In this document: one piece after another, positions 52,973 through 60,512 of the stretch | Position numbering within the stretch: position 1 is the stretch's first letter | How the letters are laid out: each line of letters opens with the position of its first letter | Source: Dyadobacter sp. CY347 | GTDB lineage: Bacteria; Bacteroidota; Bacteroidia; Cytophagales; Spirosomataceae | Reading direction: 5' to 3' | DNA length: 64,000 nt | Assembly (NCBI RefSeq): GCF_021502655.1 | Contig: NZ_JAKFFT010000002.1 | Location: 930,001-994,000, forward strand | The notes under the pieces: model-generated | Databases searched by the model: none | What the model was told of the DNA's origin: nothing | What the model saw: the letters and a program-made list of their open reading frames with translations, nothing else | Translations under genes and position numbers: made by a program

Positions 52973-53346
52973 GCAAATGGCGCTTCTTCGTTATCGTAAT
53001 CATGGTCTACCAAATCTTTTCCCATTAGAAGAATGTCGCAGGGTGCATTGTAGATCCGCATATCGATCGCGCATACCATATCGCAGCCGTTTATGTAATC
53101 GCCGAATTCTTCCAAGATGCCAGAAAGCTTATTGGCCATTTCGGCCATGAAATCTTCCTTTTCCTTTAACCCATCGCTCATTATTTTTTTTGATGATTCG
53201 CTTTGCGGGCTGTCGGGTGTAGAATTGACGGTAATGATCATCTGGTAATCACTAATCACGCTATTGACAGCGTTGGCCATGTAATTGATAGTGGATGTTG
53301 CGAGCAGAATTTTGCTCATGCTGTCAAGTCTTTGAGGTTCGTTCAT
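52969..53346 (-). CDS. Unrecognised early protein
   Basis: The 125-residue product overlaps its downstream neighbour by 4 bases. It is helical and acidic (DGLKEKEDFMAEMANKLSGI, ending KDLVDHDYDNEEAPFA). No family was recognised. Confidence 0.45.
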   Translation of the reverse strand: MNEPQRLDSMSKILLATSTINYMANAVNSVISDYQMIITVNSTPDSPQSESSKKIMSDGLKEKEDFMAEMANKLSGILEEFGDYINGCDMVCAIDMRIYNAPCDILLMGKDLVDHDYDNEEAPFA

Positions 53347-53364
53347 TGGAATGTTTATTAGAGG

Positions 53365-53778
53365 TTATTGTTGAAAACTTGCGATCAATGTTTTGATTTC
53401 TTCGCGCCTGATCAGGCTGTCTTGCGCTAATTTGAAAGCCTGCTGCATGGTTGGCGTAAAGCTGATATCGAAATAACCACTGCCGCCACACTCGACCGTA
53501 TAGCATATGCGTCCGTGTGGTTCATATCCCACTTTATCGAAAATTGGATCACTGCTTTTGCTAAACCCAATTGCCTTGCGGATGGCGGCAATGAGTTCCT
53601 CGTGTGGTTTTACCACTTCGTCAAATGGAACACATACCAGGTCAAAGTCTCTCACGACGGATCCGTGAACACAGAGAGCATATCCATGTTCATTTGCCAA
53701 TTTCTGAATCAAACCAAAGTAGTTGACGTACATCATTGGCATCCATTTCGGGCGCTTTGTTTCTTTAAGATTAGCCAT
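53365..53778 (-). CDS. Nucleotidyltransferase-fold-like protein
   Basis: The start at 53778 gives 137 residues and overlaps the upstream stop by 8 bases. The motif YALCVHGSVVRDFDLVCVPF resembles the GSx..D.D strand of the polymerase-beta-like nucleotidyltransferase fold (GS with a following DxD). The partner catalytic Asp further on is not certain. Similar proteins occur in phage early operons; activity is unproven. Confidence 0.45.
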   Translation of the reverse strand: MANLKETKRPKWMPMMYVNYFGLIQKLANEHGYALCVHGSVVRDFDLVCVPFDEVVKPHEELIAAIRKAIGFSKSSDPIFDKVGYEPHGRICYTVECGGSGYFDISFTPTMQQAFKLAQDSLIRREEIKTLIASFQQ

Positions 53779-54664
53779 TGAGAACAGTGATGTATTCATC
53801 CACTTTTGCTTTTACTTTTTCTAAAAAGTCATTCGCATCTTCAATTGTCTGACAGATTTCTTTCAGCTTGTCAAAAACAACCAAGCGCTGAGCAGTGGCG
53901 ATTACAGACTCATCTTTGAATCCCAGCTTTGTAGCGTGCATCAGATCAGACATTGACTTTATTTTACCAGCATCCTTGGCGTCAATTGCTTCCTGCAACA
54001 TGATTTGGTTCGCCTTCTTCATGTAGCCCCACTTAGTCTCGGAATCGAGATTGAAATAGCCGAATTGATCAAGAAGGCTATAAATTACACCGCCGTAATC
54101 CTGAAAGCCCTCGGATTCTGGACCTGATTTGAATAGTGCGCTTCTTAGCATTTGCAGCTTGTGAAGCAGCGTTTCCTCAATGGTAGGCACATATTCATAC
54201 TGGTCGATTTTGTGGGTTAGCTGAGCAAATACCTTCATTGCAGGCATCTTTTTCAGTTCGATGTATTGCTTTACCCAAATCACAAAATTTGAAGAGGTGA
54301 AAACCACGATGTTTTTTTCTGAGAAGTCTCCGTCCAACCCCATTTCCAGCGCAGCGAATATTTCCAGCGTGGTCATGTTCGGGAATTTTTGCAGATCAGA
54401 TTCGATCTCACCGATTAGCGCTTCCTGATGCAAGTCATCCTTATCCTTACTTCCGAGTCGTGTTTCGGCTTTAATGACAATGGTTGAGGCGGTTCGAAGG
54501 CGCATACGTTCGTCCAGTTCACAGATCTTCGGATTTTTCTCAGAAGGGATTGATGCAGATACGAGCCGAAATTCTGACTGGCTAAGTTTTGCTTTAATCT
54601 TGTCAGGAATCGAAAGCTGGATCGATCGCTGGATTGAAGTGTTTGGTTTGGTTATGGCTGTCAT
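53771..54664 (-). CDS. Unrecognised protein of the replication operon
   Basis: The start at 54664 (MTAITKPNTSIQRSIQLS) gives 297 residues; an in-frame ATG at 54772 would overlap the initiator gene by over 100 bases. The product is helical and charged, with TLLHKLQMLRSALFKSG and a C-terminal coiled-coil-like end. It follows the initiator by 5 bases and may act as a helicase loader or replication partner, but no motif supports this directly. Confidence 0.5.
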   Translation of the reverse strand: MTAITKPNTSIQRSIQLSIPDKIKAKLSQSEFRLVSASIPSEKNPKICELDERMRLRTASTIVIKAETRLGSKDKDDLHQEALIGEIESDLQKFPNMTTLEIFAALEMGLDGDFSEKNIVVFTSSNFVIWVKQYIELKKMPAMKVFAQLTHKIDQYEYVPTIEETLLHKLQMLRSALFKSGPESEGFQDYGGVIYSLLDQFGYFNLDSETKWGYMKKANQIMLQEAIDAKDAGKIKSMSDLMHATKLGFKDESVIATAQRLVVFDKLKEICQTIEDANDFLEKVKAKVDEYITVLNG

Positions 54665-54669
54665 AGCTT

Positions 54670-55584
54670 TTAGTTTAATCCACGTTTTTGCAGTATTCTT
54701 TGCTCGGCTGTCAGCACGCTTTCGTAATTCTTTTGAATATTCCCCTTTCCAGGGGGAGCATTTGGTTGCCACTTACTTTCAGCTCGGAGTTCGTACACGA
54801 TGCCCTGCCATCCTTTCTCGACCGTTTGCAGGATAATGGCCGTGGCGGTGGGTTCGTCAAAGCCGGATAGCTTTTTGAGCTGCTGATCAACGGCCGTTTC
54901 CGTCAAAGGCTTTTTGATTTCCTGCCGGTGTTTGATCCAGGCAAGCCAGGCAGCGGAGAATTCCTTTCCGGTGAAGGGTAAATCAACCTTTGTCGGGTCA
55001 AATTTGGGAGAACCTTTTGCCGCAACTTTTGGAGAGGGTTTCTTTTTTTCTTCTGTGGAAACATCAAAACTTTCAACTTCTGTAAAACCGTCATCCGTAG
55101 CCGCGGCTACACTGTTTATAGGTTTATTTGTTTCATTGTTTGTTTGTTTAACTATAGGGACTGTGCTTGACCCGTGCTCGACCGGTTGGTTGACCCGTGC
55201 TTGACCCGGTGCTTGACCCGTGCTCAACCCCGTGGTTAACCGTTTTTCGGTTAAGCGTAAGGCATTGTCGAGACATTCCCCTGATTCGATAGTGCAGTTG
55301 ATGATTGAAATGACATTCGCCTTGTATTGATTTTGCGACTTGATCACCATTCGAACGAATCCCCATTCGACCAAATCATTTAGGGCTTCACGTACGGTTT
55401 GTATCTTACGTATGCCGATGGCTGCGCCTGCTTCGTCCATGGGAAAGCCGAAATTTTCCACCCAGCCGAGCCGGTTATTTTTCTCAATAATCCACATGTA
55501 TAACGCGCAATGCTTGGAGCCTACCAAATCTTGATTTTCAAAAGAAAAGTCCCACCACTGCCGGGTCAGCTCGTATCCTGTCAT
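54670..55584 (-). CDS. Phage replication initiator-like protein with internal iterons
   Basis: The 304-residue product has an N-terminal winged-helix part (residues 1-95; GAAIGIRKIQTVREALNDLV, KSQNQYKANVISI) and a linker (TGLSTGQAPGQARVNQPVEH) whose coding DNA holds tandem repeats (55165-55243). A C-terminal domain with EFSAAWLAWIKHRQEIKKPL and TAVDQQLKKLSG looks DnaD-like. Coding the origin inside the initiator gene is the lambda O arrangement. Confidence 0.7.
   Translation of the reverse strand: MTGYELTRQWWDFSFENQDLVGSKHCALYMWIIEKNNRLGWVENFGFPMDEAGAAIGIRKIQTVREALNDLVEWGFVRMVIKSQNQYKANVISIINCTIESGECLDNALRLTEKRLTTGLSTGQAPGQARVNQPVEHGSSTVPIVKQTNNETNKPINSVAAATDDGFTEVESFDVSTEEKKKPSPKVAAKGSPKFDPTKVDLPFTGKEFSAAWLAWIKHRQEIKKPLTETAVDQQLKKLSGFDEPTATAIILQTVEKGWQGIVYELRAESKWQPNAPPGKGNIQKNYESVLTAEQRILQKRGLN
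55165..55243. repeat. Iteron array inside the replication gene (candidate origin)
   Basis: About seven tandem degenerate copies of an 11-12 bp unit close to GCTTGACCCGT are present. Exact or near-exact units lie at 55165-55175, 55199-55210 and 55211-55221, with weaker ones at 55176, 55189, 55222 and 55234. Direct repeats within an initiator gene are typical of phage replication origins (compare lambda ori in gene O). An AT-rich unwinding element adjacent to it was not pinned down. Confidence 0.6.
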
Positions 55585-55593
55585 AGGAATTCA

Positions 55594-58071
55594 CTAGAAA
55601 AGAGTTAAAGCCGTTTGTTTCAAATCGGCCGATCGCACGTGTTTGATGCTATCCTGCCAGTATTCGGTATTCAATTCACATCCATCGCCGATTCGGCCCA
55701 TCTTAACAGCCTGGTACACGACGGAACCTATGCCATTGAATGGATCTGCTACCACGTCGCCGGGGTTCGAGAAGCGTTCAATGCATCTTTCAATCACGTC
55801 AAGCTGCATAGGGCAAATGTGCTTTGTCAGGTTTCTGCGCGCCTGATCACTGTTAAGTGTGTTCACCCGGCTGATATCATCCCATACGTGATCATTGTTG
55901 GATTGCGGAGGAACGCACATAAATTTCTTGGATAGCATTTTTACCTCGGTCAAAGCTTCGCAGATCTCAACGTGCCGGTTGAAATCATAAATTTCAGAGG
56001 TGTCCAGCGCCTTCCATGCTTTCAGCACATCGGACAGGTCGAGCCTTTTAAGATATTCAGGATCAATAAGCCGTTCGCCTGATGATTTCCAGAATGCATG
56101 TGCATCGAGTTGCCATCTGGCCAGTGAGTACTGAGACTTATCATGCACCACAGGCTCATCACCGTATGCATTGCTGTTTTCGGTAGGCGGCTTTCTGAAA
56201 ATCAAGACGTATTCTGGCAGGCCTGCACCCATCTTTGTCATATCCTTGCAGGCTTCGGACCAACCGAGGCGATATGTCTGATTGTTTTCGGCAACAACGT
56301 CCGTGGTAATCGTTATACGGGATAACAGGTGAAAGCCGTGTTTTCGGAAGCACCGGACCGTATCATCGCTGAAAGGATCAATGCTTGTGAAACCTGTGCC
56401 GTTCATGTAGCTGTAACGGATCCTGTCTTTAACGTGGATGGCGGCAATTCGCCCGGGTTTGAGTGTCCGGTACATGTTCGGAACAAGGAAATCCATTTGC
56501 TCAAAGAATTCCTCGTTCGTTACATTATGCCCGAAACAGTTGAAATTCTCCGAATATTCGTAATGGTTGCCGAACGGTATGGAGCTAACGAATAGGCCTA
56601 TACTGCAGTCCGGCTTTCGCTCATATTCATCAACGGAATCATTATTGACCAGCACCCAATTATCACCGCGCTTCTCCTTACGGCCGGAAAACATTTCACG
56701 TTTGAGCTGGTATTGATACAGATCTGAGTTCAGTCCGAATTCTTTAATGATGTCGGTCATTTCAGATTGCAGTGTATTATGCTCATTCCACTTGCGCATC
56801 ACTTCTGCCCATATTTTCAACTCTGCATCGGTCATGATTACGTGTATCTCCACCTGGTGAGCTTGTAAGAAACGGTAGATCCTGTGAAGTGCTTGTAGGA
56901 AATCATTGAAGCGGTAATCAATTCCGACGAAGATTGCCTTGTGGCAGTGATATTGGAAGTTGCACCCGGAACCGGCAATTTCTGGCTTTGTAGAAAGATA
57001 CTTGAAGTCGCCTTCGCTGAAACCGATCAGGTATTCCTCTTTCAAATCAATGTTCTGACTGCCATAAACAGACTTGCAATCACTTCCGAGCACTTTCTGA
57101 ATGGCTTCACGCTCTTCTTCCCGATGATGCCAAAGAATGTAATGCGAGTCAGGATCAGCATCGACGATCTCTTTCATCTTGGCAATCCGGGTAGGTATTG
57201 ACAGCTTCTTTTCCTTTGCCGCCGCGGGAAGGCTCGCAGATGCCTCGGGAATAAATGTGCTTTGGCCGGTTTTCTGATCAATGGCCAGCTTCCTGTCATA
57301 GGTGACAATATGCTCGTGAACAATCAGCGGCGGCAGATCATAGCCGGTGTCGTCATATCCCAGGTCAGACGGCTTTGTAAGGAATACCGCCCAGCTCGAC
57401 ATCCAGAACCAAAACTCCTTTTCCCGCTTCTTGTAAAGTGTGAGATTGCCCGCGCTGGTGGAATCCCGTTCAAAAAACCGTGTAAGTGCCTGACCACGAT
57501 CCATGATGCCGAGGTATTCAGCATAATTAATCAGTTCGAGATATCGGTTTGGTGCCGGTGTAGCGGTATGAACGAAACGGTAGGGGATCTGTCCGAACGT
57601 ATCAACGATAGCGTTTGTCGTGTCCGTATCCAGATTGCGAAGCACTGATGCTTCATCGAAAGTGACGGAAATGAATTGAGTCGCATCAATGTCACCCATC
57701 CTGATTCTTTCGTAGTTGGTGATATAGAAGTGGTGCCCTTCTTCTAGCTCGCTTGTGTTGATGATATACTTCAATTTGGGCATGCCCAGCTTTTTGCGAT
57801 CCTTTTCAAATTCTTGCTTTACTCCGAGGGGACAAACGAATAAGACATTGCCGCCCTTGTAAGACTGGACCATCCTTTGGGTTTCCAGCTGCATGATCGT
57901 CTTACCCGTTCCGAAATTTCCAAAGATCGCCCGGGTGCCACCCTTAATCGACCATTGAACAATGTCGCGTTGATGCGGCTTTAAAATTGGGTGCAAGTCT
58001 TCCGGATTAATGTCAAAACCCGTTTTTGGGGCAATACGAATCTTGGCTTCCAAAAAGTTTTGGTAGTTCAT
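55594..58071 (-). CDS. Helicase-DNA methyltransferase fusion
   Basis: The 825-residue product joins two enzymes. The first half is an SF2/SNF2-like helicase: LKPHQRDIVQW (Q-motif-like), Walker A GNFGTGKT at 51-58, FDEAS near 138-142 and the motif VI-like QALHRIYRF. The second half is a methyltransferase of the beta type in motif order: a catalytic-loop variant SSIPFGNHY near residue 496 and the SAM-binding motif DPFNGIGSV at 776-784. The usual (S/D/N)PP(Y/F) is S-I-P-F here, so activity on adenine or cytosine-N4 should be tested. It may couple DNA translocation to modification of phage DNA, as anti-restriction. It follows the Cro-like gene in the right early operon. Confidence 0.75.
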   Translation of the reverse strand: MNYQNFLEAKIRIAPKTGFDINPEDLHPILKPHQRDIVQWSIKGGTRAIFGNFGTGKTIMQLETQRMVQSYKGGNVLFVCPLGVKQEFEKDRKKLGMPKLKYIINTSELEEGHHFYITNYERIRMGDIDATQFISVTFDEASVLRNLDTDTTNAIVDTFGQIPYRFVHTATPAPNRYLELINYAEYLGIMDRGQALTRFFERDSTSAGNLTLYKKREKEFWFWMSSWAVFLTKPSDLGYDDTGYDLPPLIVHEHIVTYDRKLAIDQKTGQSTFIPEASASLPAAAKEKKLSIPTRIAKMKEIVDADPDSHYILWHHREEEREAIQKVLGSDCKSVYGSQNIDLKEEYLIGFSEGDFKYLSTKPEIAGSGCNFQYHCHKAIFVGIDYRFNDFLQALHRIYRFLQAHQVEIHVIMTDAELKIWAEVMRKWNEHNTLQSEMTDIIKEFGLNSDLYQYQLKREMFSGRKEKRGDNWVLVNNDSVDEYERKPDCSIGLFVSSIPFGNHYEYSENFNCFGHNVTNEEFFEQMDFLVPNMYRTLKPGRIAAIHVKDRIRYSYMNGTGFTSIDPFSDDTVRCFRKHGFHLLSRITITTDVVAENNQTYRLGWSEACKDMTKMGAGLPEYVLIFRKPPTENSNAYGDEPVVHDKSQYSLARWQLDAHAFWKSSGERLIDPEYLKRLDLSDVLKAWKALDTSEIYDFNRHVEICEALTEVKMLSKKFMCVPPQSNNDHVWDDISRVNTLNSDQARRNLTKHICPMQLDVIERCIERFSNPGDVVADPFNGIGSVVYQAVKMGRIGDGCELNTEYWQDSIKHVRSADLKQTALTLF

Positions 58072-58077
58072 TATTAT

Positions 58078-58099
58078 ATAGTTTTTAGAATTAGCACAC
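58078..58099 (-). repeat. 22-bp leader repeat, copy 2
   Basis: This copy is identical to 47926-47947. On the minus strand it lies 6 bases upstream of the ATG at 58071 of the helicase-methyltransferase. Confidence 0.55.
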
Positions 58100-58112
58100 A
58101 GAAGGGAGACGG

Positions 58113-58379
58113 CTATGCCATCTCCAATAACGATTCTTTGATATCAAGTGTAGTTCCTTCTTCCTTTGCCAAATGATCCTTGGCGGCCTGGATGATAGCT
58201 TCATCCACCTGCCTGTCTTCGTACTTGCCTGCCAACACAGCGTAGATATTTCCGATAGTGTAAGGCACTCCTTTGTATGGAGTTTTCAAACCAGCTTTGG
58301 TAAGGATTTCAAGTGCCTTAGCTGGCAGTTTAGCCCTTTTTCCAAGCCGTTCGTACAAATTCCTTGTTTCTTTAAGCAT
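58113..58379 (-). CDS. Cro-like/early regulator, first gene of right early operon
   Basis: The start at 58379 (MLKETRNLYERLGKRAKLPA) gives 88 residues; a longer in-frame start at 58475 would run through the promoter. The core KTPYKGVPYTIGNIYAVLAG and the following helix are typical of small regulators at the left of Bacteroidota phage early operons. It is divergent from the repressor gene, the place of cro in lambdoid phages. Confidence 0.55.
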   Translation of the reverse strand: MLKETRNLYERLGKRAKLPAKALEILTKAGLKTPYKGVPYTIGNIYAVLAGKYEDRQVDEAIIQAAKDHLAKEEGTTLDIKESLLEMA

Positions 58380-58392
58380 AATCTTTAATCTT

Positions 58393-58410
58393 TGTTGAAA
58401 CAATGTTTGA
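58393..58410. promoter_or_regulatory. Operator-like site 3 between cro-like and repressor genes
   Basis: TGTTGAAACAATGTTTGA shares TGTTGAAACA with the site at 48027-48047. It is 14 bp upstream of the cro-like start and may be a second repressor site in the divergent region. Confidence 0.4.
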
Positions 58411-58441
58411 ATATTCTTTATATTTAAAGACTTGTTGAATG

Positions 58442-58472
58442 CAAATATAAATAATGTTGAAATAATATCAAA
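58442..58472 (-). promoter_or_regulatory. Promoter of the right early operon
   Basis: On the minus strand TTTG (complement of 58469-58472), a 19-base spacer and TATATTTG (complement of 58442-58449) match the consensus exactly. The sequence 58442-58464 differs from 48014-48036 in only two positions, so both early promoters are near copies. Confidence 0.75.
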
Positions 58473-58474
58473 CA
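58455..58474. promoter_or_regulatory. Operator-like site overlapping the right early promoter
   Basis: TGTTGAAATAATATCAAACA has TGTT...AACA dyad symmetry and overlaps the promoter at 58442-58472. It resembles the site at 48027-48047 within the left early promoter. It is 19 bp from the repressor start, so it may also control that gene. Confidence 0.6.
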
Positions 58475-58492
58475 AATTTTATACTAATCTAT

Positions 58493-58957
58493 ATGGAAGA
58501 AGAAGAAATCAAGTCACGCTTTTCCGAAGAGATTAAAGCCCTCGGATTCTCAAAGAATGCTATCGCGCAAGAGATCGGATTTTCTGCTCAAACATTTACT
58601 AATGTGACATCTGGAAGGAATTTGCCAGGAGTCTTGCTCTTGAACCGGATTCAAAGAAGATATCCTAGCTTTGACAGCAATTACGTAGTAACTGGTATTC
58701 GAGCTGGCGAAGATTCCGAAAAAGTAAAGTCATTAATTGAAGAGGTGGATTACCAGAAAGCCATCGTATCCAAACTAGTGGGAAAGGCTAAGGGCGCGAA
58801 CCTTTGCCCAGACAGAGATCATGATTTCAGAATTGAAGGCGCAAAACAAATGATGCACAATGCACGACGCGCTGGAAAAAGCAAGTTTTCAAAACCTATG
58901 TCGGTTCGCGTTCAAGGAGTGAAAGTGCCATCACTGATCGACTTGTTCGAAAAGTAA
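58493..58957 (+). CDS. XRE-family phage repressor
   Basis: The 154-residue product starts with an HTH: EIKALGFSKNAIAQEIGFSA, then QTFTNVTSGRNLPGVLLLNR. After residue 60 there is a coiled-coil-like segment (KVKSLIEEVDYQKAIVSKLV), which could be a dimerisation part. No S24 peptidase domain is seen, so induction would not use RecA-driven autocleavage of this protein. It faces the Cro-like gene across the early promoter and its operators and is probably the lysogeny repressor. Confidence 0.7.
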   Translation: MEEEEIKSRFSEEIKALGFSKNAIAQEIGFSAQTFTNVTSGRNLPGVLLLNRIQRRYPSFDSNYVVTGIRAGEDSEKVKSLIEEVDYQKAIVSKLVGKAKGANLCPDRDHDFRIEGAKQMMHNARRAGKSKFSKPMSVRVQGVKVPSLIDLFEK

Positions 58958-58994
58958 TCACTTGCTCCGAAAGGGCTGTATTTTGTGTGGCTTA

Positions 58995-59014
58995 TATACC
59001 ATTTTGTATACCAT
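58995..59014. repeat. Candidate integrase arm-binding site, right end
   Basis: TATACCATTTTGTATACCAT matches 5201-5220 in 17 of 20 bases. It lies 37 bases from the attR core, within the 93-bp gap after the repressor. Confidence 0.55.
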
Positions 59015-59050
59015 AAGGCCAAAACAAGCAATAGAGGCAGATTTTCAAGA

Positions 59051-59066
59051 CCCTCTCTCTCTGCAG
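59051..59066 (+). repeat. attR core (16-bp direct repeat)
   Basis: This is the second exact copy of ccctctctctctgcag. It is preceded by phage sequence that does not continue the tRNA, and followed by the host-type terminator at 59087-59121, so it marks the right prophage boundary. Confidence 0.92.
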
Positions 59067-59086
59067 GACATGATGTCAAAACATTC

Positions 59087-59121
59087 AAAAACCCCGTTTA
59101 AACGCTTTAAACGGGGTTTTT
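59087..59121 (+). terminator. Host terminator once downstream of tRNA-Ser
   Basis: A perfect 16-bp stem (59087-59102 and 59106-59121) with a CGC loop is followed by TGATTTTT. It begins 21 bases after attR. Before integration it would have sat just after the tRNA gene. Confidence 0.85.
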
Positions 59122-59234
59122 GATTTTTACTAACTACCAAAAAATTCAAATATTCCCAATGTTTTTTGACGTTAATCATGGAACAACGCCACGATCCAAA
59201 ATGACGCAGAAAAAAGCACTTAACTAGCTGGTTA

Positions 59235-59263
59235 GCAAGATGTTCACCCCGTAAACATCTTGC
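59235..59263. repeat. Inverted repeat upstream of the truncated integrase
   Basis: GCAAGATGTT (59235-59244) and AACATCTTGC (59254-59263) are a perfect 10-bp inverted repeat around a 9-base loop, 50 bp upstream of the integrase fragment. It may be a regulatory or recombination site of the second element. Confidence 0.55.
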
Positions 59264-59312
59264 GTTTCAATGATAACAATTCGATTTTTGTTCATCTAAA
59301 ACCAGTTGTATT

Positions 59313-60296
59313 ATGTTAGAAAACAGTTTCGGGTTGAATTTCTTTTTGAAAACCCCAAGAGCAGAAAACGAAGATGGCACGCGCGCAGTCTACCTGCGTG
59401 TCACAGTGAACCATCAAGCTAGAGACATTACCACAAGGCGAACATGGCATCCGTCCAAATGGAATGTGAGGGCCGGGAGAGCAACCGGGAATAAAGAAGA
59501 TACAAAGGAGCTCAACGCTTATCTAGACTCACTGACAACGAAAGTGTTTCAAGCTAAGAAAGCATTATTGGACGCAGATAAATAGTTGACCGCGGACGCG
59601 ATCAAAAATTTGATGCTCGGAAAGGAAGTGAGCAAAATGACAATCCTTAAAATCTTCAAGGAGCATAATGAGCAGGTCGCAGAACTTGTCGGCACCGACT
59701 TTGCACCAGGCACACTCGAACGATACGAGACTTCGCTCAAACACACCCGTGAGTTCATTAAGTGGAAATATAAGGAAGACGATTTTGATATAAAAAAGTT
59801 GGATTTCGAATTTATCTCCCAGTTCGAATACGCCCAGAAAATCGATGACTGGTCCGCTTTGTTATTAGCCGAGGTCGAGGAACACTTTGAACGCATTAAG
59901 GCCGAGGTCGATCAATCGGTAGACACAATCGACAAAGCGGCAGCTGTAATCAAAAGCAATCAACGACCAGTTCATTTTTCTGACAGAAAGCAAGCTTTCT
60001 ATTACGGCTTGGCGCAGAGTCTTCCATGGTCTGTTGTTGCGATAATTTGCTCGATTTTATTTTCTTGGCTAATCTCAACAGACGAGGAGTATCGAGAGCG
60101 TCTCAGGATTGTTGAAGCTTACGAAAATGCACCAGCCTATCGTCTTCTGATGCAGAATGGAGAGATTTTGCAGGATGAACGTGGTAGTTTTTTGAAGCTT
60201 CGAGCCCAGGGGAAGAAAGGGGACGTGTTGATTGGGCGAGAATACATTTTTGACAAAAAAACCAAGGAAATGCTCATACCACTTGGGCGGAAGTAA
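59313..60296 (+). pseudogene. Integrase remnant fused to a mobilization-module membrane protein
   Basis: Both reading frames 59313-59585 and 59586-60296 are in the same phase, split by an amber codon at 59583-59585. The first 90 codons are the arm-binding N-terminus of a Bacteroidota integrase (LNFFLKTPRAENEDGTRAVY, TRRTWHPSKWNVRAGRATGN). After the stop the SAM-like domain goes on (TLERYETSLKHTREFIKWKY, LDFEFISQFEYAQK) until about 59850. From there the sequence is unrelated: a coiled coil and membrane segment (SLPWSVVAIICSILFSWLIS) typical of proteins upstream of mob genes. The catalytic domain is missing, so a deletion probably fused the two. The second half might still be made from the start near 59586. 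Confidence 0.65.
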
Positions 60297-60512
60297 TGCC
60301 CCAAAGTCTGAAATCAGGTTTCGAACATTTTCAAACAAAGACAAACAAACTCAAACATTTTCGGGAACCACGGTGGTTTTTCCACAGCCAGCTATCGCCA
60401 GTACGTCGCAAAAAGTGTCGGAGCGACGCTCGCCGACCCGGCGGCTGGCCATGGGAAAACCCCTGGACCCCTGCTATTCGCCTCGCGGCTCATAGCTTAA
60501 ATCGCAGACATT
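60297..60512. other. Gap before mobC, possible oriT
   Basis: This 216-bp gap contains an imperfect inverted repeat at 60417-60437 (GTCGGAGCG ... CGCTCGCCGAC) and a stretch GGAAAACCCCTGGACCCCTG near 60453-60473. oriT regions often lie directly upstream of mobC-relaxase operons, so this is the likely place; no nic site was identified with confidence. Confidence 0.35.

Larger units (their letters stand above)
5094..59066. mobile_element. Integrated prophage of about 54 kb (siphovirus-like)
   Basis: The element is bounded by a 16-bp direct repeat, one copy in the 3' end of tRNA-Ser and the other at 59051-59066 just before the host-type terminator. It encodes integrase, repressor, replication, recombination, packaging, head, tail and lysis functions. 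A tape measure gene with no sheath or baseplate gene recognised suggests a long non-contractile tail. No essential gene looks broken apart from two overlap or frameshift questions noted at 10798-11491 and 12407-13236, so it may be inducible. Confidence 0.93.

Noticed and set aside
53365..53778. MNT/HEPN toxin-antitoxin pair built on the nucleotidyltransferase-like protein
   Set aside because: No HEPN partner lies beside it; the HEPN-motif gene is 3 kb away on the other strand and in another transcription unit.
55148..55366. Repeat-rich 72-codon minus-strand frame in the initiator gene
   Set aside because: It reads the iteron DNA in another frame; the repeats explain the open frame.
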